From Gp6-AA40 sp046765795 (lineage in GTDB: Bacteria > Acidobacteriota > Vicinamibacteria > Vicinamibacterales > UBA2999): 6,042 bases of DNA. The translations under genes and the position numbers were made by a program. Where the stretch lies: assembly GCA_046765795.1 (NCBI GenBank), contig JBKPRH010000334.1:1-6042 (forward strand), written 5' to 3'. Under the pieces are notes generated by a model, which did no database searches, was not told where the DNA came from, and saw nothing but the letters and a program-made list of their open reading frames with translations. Positions 1 through 6,000 of this stretch are shown piece after piece (positions within the stretch are counted from its first letter, which is position 1; every line of letters begins with the position of its first letter).

Positions 1-428
1 ACGTCGAACTGAGAGGACCGAAGGGACAACGTCAACGGCTCGCCGAGTTCCGCGGCAAGATCGTGCTGCTGAAGATCTGGGCGAGCTGGTGTCCGGACTG
101 CAAGGTGCTGTTCCCCGAGTTGGATCGACTGTCACGGGAATTCAAATCGCGTGGCGTTGAGGTGATCGCGGTCAACGTGGACGAGCATCGCAAAGATGCC
201 GACGCGTTCCTGAAAACGCAATCGCACCAACTGCGCGTCATGTTCGATCCGCGTGCGCGTGTTGCCGATGCCTTCGGCGCGCGTGGGGTGCCCTCGTCCT
301 ATCTCATCGACGCTCGTGGCATGATCCGGTTTGCCCTCGAAGGATGGGATGAGACGGCGGACACAATCTACCGCCGTGAGATCATGAGCCTGCTGGCCGA
401 ATGGAGAGACGCCCCGAACCCGAACTGA
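1..428 (+). CDS. TlpA/ResA-like thioredoxin-fold protein, 5'-partial
   Basis: Thiol-disulfide oxidoreductase of the TlpA/ResA/AhpC-TSA type. The frame is open to the left edge (first full codon at 3), so the start and any signal peptide or lipobox are outside the window. The GTG at 63 is an internal Val codon, because the family's leading strand (LAEFRGKIVLLKIWASW) is coded upstream of and across it. Of 141 visible residues, the active site WCPDC has its cysteines at visible residues 30 and 33 (codons 90-92 and 99-101). The cis-proline loop GVPSSYLID (Pro97) is followed by a D-x-x-G turn, as in TlpA proteins. Many TlpA/ResA members have CxPC; here the middle pair is Pro-Asp. Such proteins usually act outside the cytoplasm, reducing or oxidising thiols, for example in cytochrome c maturation; the substrate here cannot be told. 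The stop TGA (426-428) overlaps the next start. The fold is secure, the exact role is not. Confidence 0.9.
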   Translation, partial: VELRGPKGQRQRLAEFRGKIVLLKIWASWCPDCKVLFPELDRLSREFKSRGVEVIAVNVDEHRKDADAFLKTQSHQLRVMFDPRARVADAFGARGVPSSYLIDARGMIRFALEGWDETADTIYRREIMSLLAEWRDAPNPN

Positions 429-430
429 TG
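426..430 (+). promoter_or_regulatory. TGATG stop-start overlap (translational coupling)
   Basis: The thioredoxin-like gene's TGA (426-428) shares its A with an ATG (428-430) in the methyltransferase frame. No good Shine-Dalgarno lies at a normal distance from this ATG; the nearest purine run, GGAGAGA at 403-409, is about 18 bases away. Re-initiation by ribosomes that finish the upstream gene is therefore the likeliest way the methyltransferase is translated. Confidence 0.55.
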
Positions 431-1060
431 GACGATGAGCAGCAGTCCATGGCCTACGCGCAGGCGGACTTCAGCACATCGAATCAGCTCTACGTAGACA
501 GCCTCGTTCGCGACTTTCCCACTCATCTCAACGCTGTCGTCGACATCGGCTGCGGCCCTGCCGACGTCGTCATCCGGCTGGCCAAAGCCGCGCCGCACGC
601 ACGCATCACTGCGCTCGACGGGTCGGAACCGATGATCGCACTGGGGCGGTCCGCCGCGCGCACGGCCGGCGTTGACGATCGACTCACGCTGCTGCACACG
701 CGCATTCCCGGTCCACCGCCGGCGTCACAGTCGTTCGATGCGGTGCTCTCGAAGGACCTGCTCCACCACCTGCCGGATCCGGGCGTGCTGTGGAAGGAAG
801 TGAAACGCCTCGGTCGTCCAGGCGCTGCGGTGTATGTGATGGATCTCGTGAGACCTGACAGCGAGGAGACCGCCCGCGCGATGGTGAAGGAAGGCGCCGG
901 CAGCGAGCATCCCATCCTGCAGCACGACTTTTATCAGTCGCTGCTCGCCGCGTTCACCATGGACGAAGTACGCGCGCAGGTAGCGGCCGCAGGACTGGAC
1001 CTGACGGTCGCTCCAATCGGCGTGCGTCACATGCTGATTAAAGGGAAGCTTCGCGATTGA
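428..1060 (+). CDS. class I SAM-dependent methyltransferase
   Basis: Cytosolic Rossmann-fold methyltransferase of the Methyltransf_11/25 type, about 210 residues from ATG 428. Motif I is VVDIGCGPAD (residues 37-46), forming the SAM glycine loop. The acidic post-I strand is ITALDGSEPM (60-69), with Asp63 placed to bind the ribose hydroxyls. Motif IV/post-II is the SKDLLHHLPDP segment (109-119), followed by a helix and a PGAAVYVMDL strand (131-140). The C-terminal part, LQHDFYQSLLAAFTMDEV then a Gly-rich turn, resembles the lid and last strands of UbiE-like small-molecule methyltransferases. No motif identifies the acceptor. An in-frame ATG at 401 would add nine residues and a 28-bp overlap; ATG 449 would remove seven. 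I prefer 428 because of its TGATG junction with the upstream gene. Being paired with a thioredoxin-like gene does not by itself point to a pathway. Confidence 0.9.
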   Translation: MDDEQQSMAYAQADFSTSNQLYVDSLVRDFPTHLNAVVDIGCGPADVVIRLAKAAPHARITALDGSEPMIALGRSAARTAGVDDRLTLLHTRIPGPPPASQSFDAVLSKDLLHHLPDPGVLWKEVKRLGRPGAAVYVMDLVRPDSEETARAMVKEGAGSEHPILQHDFYQSLLAAFTMDEVRAQVAAAGLDLTVAPIGVRHMLIKGKLRD

Positions 1061-1105
1061 ACTCAAACCCCTGGAACCTGCGGAACCATCTGAACCCATG
1101 GAACG
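1061..1105. repeat. five degenerate 9-bp tandem units ending in GAACC
   Basis: The gap between the two convergent genes divides exactly into five 9-mers: 1061-1069, 1070-1078, 1079-1087, 1088-1096 and 1097-1105. They read actcAAACC, cctgGAACC, tgcgGAACC, atctGAACC and catgGAACG. The last five bases are nearly fixed (GAACC) while the first four vary. The array starts right after the methyltransferase stop and ends one base before the stop codon of the opposite gene. It has no dyad symmetry or T-run, so it does not look like an intrinsic terminator. Its function is unknown. Confidence 0.65.
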
Positions 1106-1106
1106 A

Positions 1107-2060
1107 TCATCGCGCGCCGGCCCGTTCTTCCGCCCGTTGGCCGGAGAGGATATTGAACATCCCGTAGTTGCCTTCGTGGCAGGCAACTTCGTAGAGCGGC
1201 CCTTCCGTGCGGTCCATCGAGATCTCCACCGTCCACGGCTTCACGAACACAGTGGAATCTTCAATCGTCGCCTGATAGGTCAGCGTGTTCGCATCCGTGC
1301 GCGTGAAGCGTTCGACGACTCGCAGATTCTCGTCGCTCACGCCGTTCAGGTAACCCACACCGAAGCGGCTCTTCTCGTTGAACTTCAGATTGCGCGTTTC
1401 AACGACGAGGGTATTGCCCTCGAACCGGCCGCGTGAGTCGCCGATCCACTGCTGCACCCGGGGCGACAGATGCGGGCGCGCATCGAGCGGGATGACTCGC
1501 GCGTCGTGGTTCATCTCGACCAGGATCGTCACGTAGCCAGGACTCTGAATAATCCGGTAGTTGTTGTTGTACGGCTCCGGCAGCATCGGTACGGTGGCAC
1601 CGAACAGGATGCACCGTTCGGTGAGCCAGCGATCCTCGGGACGATCCGCAGGGCTCACAGCTTCGTGCTTCGTACGCGCATCGACCTTCTGCTGCGCCTC
1701 AGGCGTGAACGCCGGGATGCGTCCGTCCGGCGGGTCGATGATGAGCGAGGTGCGACGGCTCTTCACCCCGCGCGTGCCGCGCTCAAAGAAGGCGTCGTTG
1801 TAGGCGCCGACCTCACCCGCGCGCAGCGGCCGATCGGCGTTGGTCGCTTGAACGCGTTGCTTCTCCCAGGCTGCAGCCTCGTCAGCCGTGAAGAACGCTT
1901 TCGTCCCGAGCTCCGGCGCACGCTGCAGCGTCGTCAGCGTTGCGTTGGTCCAGATGCCTTCGAGATCGGGATCGCCCCACGGCAGACGCGCCGGAGACTG
2001 GGCGGAGATGGAACTGACAAGGAGGATGGCCAGAGACGCCGACAGGAGTGTTCTCTTCAT
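1107..2060 (-). CDS. secreted protein of unknown function (PWGDPDLEGIWTN-type)
   Basis: A 317-residue exported protein. Residues 1-20 are a Sec signal peptide: MKR, a hydrophobic stretch, then SISA before QSP, so signal peptidase I should cut after Ala20. There is no lipobox cysteine. The mature protein starts with PWGDPDLEGIWTN (27-39). Landmarks after that are DPPDGRIPAFTPEA (109-122), WLTERC (145-150), an Asn triplet in PYNNNYRI (163-170), GRFEGNTLVVETRNL (211-225), FTRTDANTLTYQATIED (242-258), KPWTVEISMDR (264-274) and YEVACHEGNYGMFNIL (290-305). I recognise this pattern from large, uncharacterised paralogous families in Acidobacteriota and some Proteobacteria; I know no assigned reaction and cannot name a Pfam family with certainty. 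Cys150 and Cys294 are the only cysteines in the mature chain, so a disulfide is possible. It is last in the presumed operon, 45 bp after the YihY-like gene. GGTGG (2065-2069) four bases before the ATG is an acceptable Shine-Dalgarno. Confidence 0.88.
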   Translation of the reverse strand: MKRTLLSASLAILLVSSISAQSPARLPWGDPDLEGIWTNATLTTLQRAPELGTKAFFTADEAAAWEKQRVQATNADRPLRAGEVGAYNDAFFERGTRGVKSRRTSLIIDPPDGRIPAFTPEAQQKVDARTKHEAVSPADRPEDRWLTERCILFGATVPMLPEPYNNNYRIIQSPGYVTILVEMNHDARVIPLDARPHLSPRVQQWIGDSRGRFEGNTLVVETRNLKFNEKSRFGVGYLNGVSDENLRVVERFTRTDANTLTYQATIEDSTVFVKPWTVEISMDRTEGPLYEVACHEGNYGMFNILSGQRAEERAGAR

Positions 2061-2069
2061 CGCGCCACC

Positions 2070-2091
2070 GGCCGGTCCGACACGACCGGCC
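2070..2091 (-). repeat. perfect hairpin (8-bp arms, 6-nt loop) between genes
   Basis: Arms GGCCGGTC (2070-2077) and GACCGGCC (2084-2091) are exact inverted complements around a six-base loop (2078-2083). The hairpin lies in the 45-bp gap between the YihY-like gene and the secreted-protein gene. No T-run follows on the - strand, so it is not a classical intrinsic terminator. On the mRNA the stem ends directly beside the GGUGG Shine-Dalgarno of the next gene (2065-2069). An alternative 10-bp palindrome, ACCGGCCGGT (2067-2076), includes part of that site. It could tune translation, stabilise the upstream mRNA end, or be one copy of a dispersed palindromic element. Confidence 0.6.
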
Positions 2092-2105
2092 CTACCGCGG
2101 AGAGT

Positions 2106-3026
2106 CTAGCTGGCTTGACGACGCCGCTCAACACCGGCGTACGTGCGATCGCCGATTCGCCGTCGCGGCCCCACATGACCTGCCTGCTCGATCTCGACGT
2201 TCATCTCCGCGCCAATCAAGATCACCAGCCCGGACATGTAGAACCAGAGCAGCAGGATCATCACGGCGCCAATCAAGCCATACGTCTCGGTGTAAGCGCC
2301 CCAGTTCGCGACGTAATACTTGAAGCCCAGCGACGCCAGCAACCACAGCGTCGTCGCGAACACGGAACCCGGCGTCAGCCACACCCATTCCTGCCGCACG
2401 TCAGGCGCGAAGTGGTAGATGAACGCGATCGCCGCCGAGACCATCGCGAAGATGACTGGCCACTGCAGAATCTTCCAGGTCCACTCAAAGGCCGGCCCGA
2501 GCCCGAATACGTCGGCCAGCCTGGTCGCCAGCGTCGGGCCGGTCAAGGTCAACGCGAACGACACCAGGATGAAGACCGACACGCTGACGGTCAGCGCCAG
2601 CGCCGTCAGCCGGACCTTCCACCACGGCCGGCTCTCTTCGATACCGTAGGCGTGATTCAACGTATCGATGATCGCCGTCATCGCCGCCGACGAGCTCGAC
2701 AAAGCGAGCAGCACACCGAGGCTCAATAACCCGCCGCTCTTGGTGTTCGAGATCTTGACGATCTGATCGGTGATGATCTGCAGCGCCTCCGGCGGAAGGA
2801 ACCCGCCAAAGGTGCGGAACATGTCATCAATCAGCGAGGTGACGGGAAAGTAGCTCGCGAGCGCGACGATGAACAGCAGCGTCGGGAAGAGCGCGAAGAA
2901 AAAATAGTAGGCCAGCTGCGCGGCCATCGACAGGCAGTTGTCCTTCCAGAAGGACTCGTACACCGTGCGTGTGAAGATTTCCCGCCACGAGATCTGCACG
3001 CCGAGCCGGCGCAACAGCCTGGCCAT
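2106..3026 (-). CDS. YihY/BrkB-family inner-membrane protein
   Basis: A 306-residue polytopic membrane protein of the YihY/virulence factor BrkB family (once misnamed 'ribonuclease BN'). Six hydrophobic segments are visible: about 37-61, 97-119, 139-162, 186-207, 219-240 and 249-272. Family hallmarks are the first-helix AYYFFFALFPTLL (39-51), the small-residue LALSSSSAAMTAIIDTLNHAYGI stretch (about 107-129), and the last-helix block GAVMILLLWFYMSGLVILIGAEMN ending near 276. A basic tail follows (GPRRR, then ERRRQAS), probably cytosolic. The length is normal for the family. Transport or lipid-related roles have been proposed, but the activity is unsettled. The ATG is six bases after the stop of the TamB-Omp85 gene and has GAGG at a good distance, so the two are co-transcribed and probably coupled. 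That pairing suggests a job in envelope or lipid trafficking; this is inference. Confidence 0.93.
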   Translation of the reverse strand: MARLLRRLGVQISWREIFTRTVYESFWKDNCLSMAAQLAYYFFFALFPTLLFIVALASYFPVTSLIDDMFRTFGGFLPPEALQIITDQIVKISNTKSGGLLSLGVLLALSSSSAAMTAIIDTLNHAYGIEESRPWWKVRLTALALTVSVSVFILVSFALTLTGPTLATRLADVFGLGPAFEWTWKILQWPVIFAMVSAAIAFIYHFAPDVRQEWVWLTPGSVFATTLWLLASLGFKYYVANWGAYTETYGLIGAVMILLLWFYMSGLVILIGAEMNVEIEQAGHVGPRRRIGDRTYAGVERRRQAS

Positions 3027-3030
3027 AGCG

Positions 3031-3034
3031 CCTC
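3031..3034 (-). promoter_or_regulatory. Shine-Dalgarno GAGG inside the upstream stop codon
   Basis: On the - strand the end of the TamB-Omp85 gene reads TGAGG, then four bases, then the YihY-like ATG. The GAGG (3031-3034) overlaps the TGA stop (3033-3035). It supports ATG 3024-3026 as the start and suggests that ribosomes terminating on the large gene can begin directly on the next one. Confidence 0.7.
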
Positions 3035-6000
3035 AGAACGCTTGTCCGATGCTGAAGTAGAAGCGCTGCCGCCTCTCGCCCGGACGAGGATCGAGGACAA
3101 AGCCGTAGTCGCCACGGAGCAGGAACCACGGGGTGCGCACGCGCAGGCCGACGCCAGCCGATTCTCGGAGGTCGAACGTGATGTCGCTGATCAGCGGATA
3201 GACGTTCCCGATGTCGGTGAAGATCACGCCGTCGAAGCGACCGAAGAGCGGAGCGCGCAGCTCGTTGTTGAAAATGATCAGCGCATTGCCACCGGTCGGA
3301 ATCCGATCCGGTCCGATCGGACCGACGGCGTTCTGCGCGAAGCCACGCATGCTGTAGCTGCCACCGGCGAAGAACTGTTCGGTGTTGGGCACCTCGCCGC
3401 CGATCCCCTTCGCCAGTCCGACGCGCACGCCCGTCGCAAACACGAGACGCGTACGAAGGTACTCGTTGGTGAGCGGCTTACGCTGTGGTGGCCGCAACGG
3501 GAAATAGTGGAAGTACTGACCGAAGTACTTCAGGTAGGCGAGATCCGAGCCGAGCCACCGCGGCGAGAAGGACAGCGACTGGGACTGGAACGATCCCCTC
3601 GATGCATCGAGGGCCTCGTCGCGGGTCTCACGTGTCAGCGTGCTGGTCAACGGCGATACGGTATGCGGATCGCCGATCAGGACGCCGCCGACCGGCTCGA
3701 GCGTGCGGGCGCGCTCCCAGCGGTAGCCCCAGCTCCAGACATAGGAGTCGAGCAGCTTCACTTCCTGCTGAATGGATGCGCCCTTGCGGTTGGCGTTGAA
3801 CGCGCGCGTCAGTTCGCTGGGCGGGCTGAGATCCTCGCGGTAATAGATGGCGCCCGTCGTCTGGAACGGCAGATACCGCAGCGCGGGCTGGGTGATGTAG
3901 ATGCGACCGTCCTTCAGTTGCCGGTCGTAACGCGACTGGAGTCCGATGACGCGTGCGCCGCCGAGCCAGTTGTGCTGCGAGATGTTGAAGATGCCGCCGA
4001 CGCCGCGCTCGGTGTCATACGACGCGCCGTAGCGGATCTGCAGCGGCTGCACCTCGCGAACGACGACGCTAATCGGCACCGGCCTTTGACCATTGGGAGA
4101 TTGCGTCGGGTCGATGGATTGCGCCGGTTGGGAGGACTGCTGCGTTTCGTCCTTGGACAGCTGTTCGCTGCTCTGCGGGGCGCCTGCAATTCCGAACACG
4201 GTGCCTGCCTGACGGTTCTCTTCAGGACGTCCGCGATCGCCCTCGTCGATCCGCACCGTCGAGAATGCGCCGATGTCGTAGAGATTGCGGCGCGACCTGG
4301 CGAGCGCTGACAGATCGAGCGGTTCGCCGGGCTGCAGCTCAATCTGATTGCGCACGAGCTTCTCATCGAGGCGCTGCGTGCCGCGGACCTGAATCGGACC
4401 GACGACGCTCTGTCGTCCTTCATCGATCGTGAAGGTGATGTCGACAACGCCGGCGCTCCTGTCCAGCACGAGCGAGTAATCCGACCGCACGTCGTTGTAG
4501 CCGAGCGGCCAGTACAGCCTGCGAATCTTGTCCAGCGCGTTCTCGGCGCCAAAGGGCAGAAACGGCTCGCCTTCCATCACCGGCAGCTGCTGCAGCAACG
4601 CCTCGGTGCCCCAGACCTTGTTGCCTCTGGTCGCGACATGGCGCACGTTGAACTTGTCGCCCTCGCGCACCGGCATCACGACGCGCGCCGTCGCTCCCTG
4701 AAACTCGATCTTGGGCTCGTCGATCTCCGCGGCGAGATAACCCTGATCGCGGTAGTACCGCTGGAGCAGCTCGGTCACGACGAGCGGATCGGTGAAGAGC
4801 TGCCGTTCGAGTTTCTGTTGGTTGATGATCTTGATGAGATCATCAGGATCAACTCCCGACACACCCTCGAACGCCACGAGCACCTTGTCGTAATGAGGGC
4901 CGGACTCAATCGTGTATGCGACTTGGCGATGGCTCGCCGAGTCGTCGGTGATCGCGTAGTCGATCTTTGGCTGTAAATGGCCGCTGGTCATCAGCCATTC
5001 GCGCAGCGCTTTCGCACCAGCATCGAGGCGCTGTTTATCGAAGACGCCGCGGTGCCACTGCATGTGCACCTCGTTCTGGACCGCCTTCGGCGGTGTGACG
5101 CCTTCGAAGCGAACGTCCACGCGCGGGCCGCGTTTCACGTGCAGCGTCAGGTACGCTTCGTTGCCTTCGACTTTCCGTTCGAGACGAATGCGCGACTGCA
5201 GGAAGCCCTGCTTCATCAGGGTCTCCTCAACCTCCTTGGTCTCGTCGCGAATGACGAAGAAGTCGTAGGAGTGCCCTTCCTTCACGTCGAACTCGTCGCG
5301 CACTTCCGGATCGGCTTCACCCGTGTCTGCCGAGACGACATCCACTTTGGCGACCTCGGGACGCTCGCGTTGCTGGCGTCGGGGCGACGCCTGGCCGCCG
5401 AACCGGACGTCGTGCTGGAAGTCGACGCGATACGTGGCGTCGCTCTGGCGGACGCCACGCGCCTTGAACCGCCGCGTCACGTCGTATTCGGCCACCCAGA
5501 TCTGATCGTTGCTGTCCGTGAGGTTCGTCGAGTAGACCAGCTTCAGTTGGTCGGTGAGGTCCTGGCCGACGGTGAGCCGCGCGCTCGGATCGGCCTCATT
5601 CGCAATGATGGCCGGCTCGATCCGCACTTCGCTCAAGCCAGTGGCCTGCTGCAGACCGCGTCCCAGCGTCGATCCCACCCGCCCGGTCAGATACGACAGC
5701 ACCTGCTCGCGCGCCACCTCGTACTCTTCACCGCGCATCTGGTCCAGCGTGCGGCCGGTGACAAGCATCGCCATGATGTCCGGTTCGGGCAGCGTCGGAT
5801 CCGACGTCAGCGTCGTCTGGGTATCACCGGGCGTACCGGTCACGGCGATGGTGATGTCGTAGTTGTTCGCCGTGGTACTGAGCTGCAGATCGAACGACGG
5901 GAAGATGCGGCGCTCGTCGACGAACGTGATGATGCCGCGATCCACTGCGTAGCGGCGCTCGTTCAATCTGATCTCGCCGCCCTCCAGCAACGTCATCTGG

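Noticed and set aside
63..65. GTG as the start of the thioredoxin-like gene
   Set aside because: The frame continues upstream to the window edge and codes the family's first strand, including GKIVLLKIW across the GTG, so the start is outside the window.
1117..1144. Inverted repeat CCGGCC/GGCCGG as a terminator for the convergent genes
   Set aside because: The arms are only six bases with a 16-base loop, they lie inside the 3' coding end of the secreted-protein gene, and no T-run follows on either strand.
1470..2729. Open + strand frame of about 419 codons crossing two genes and the gap between them
   Set aside because: It lies antisense to the secreted-protein and YihY-like genes, both of which have clear family motifs. 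Its product is an Arg/His/Gln/Asp-rich mix without domains, as expected of a GC-rich shadow frame.
3042..4310. Open + strand frame of about 422 codons opposite the Omp85 barrel
   Set aside because: It is antisense to a barrel with well-conserved motifs, its composition is arginine/alanine-rich and no fold is recognisable. Stop codons are rare in this frame because of codon bias.
4821..4853. Inverted repeat GATGATC/GATCATC with outer GTT/AAC
   Set aside because: It falls in codons for a DDLIKIIN helix of a POTRA domain, where repeated Asp/Ile/Lys codons give such symmetry. Nothing suggests a separate function.
5295..5396. Possible hidden gene boundary between the TamB and Omp85 parts
   Set aside because: There is no stop codon, no Shine-Dalgarno followed by a start, and the frame does not change across the linker, so the sequence supports a true fusion.
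5994..5996. ATG as the start of the TamB-Omp85 gene
   Set aside because: The codons upstream are open to the edge and continue the TamB pattern; starting here would cut into the middle of the DUF490 domain.
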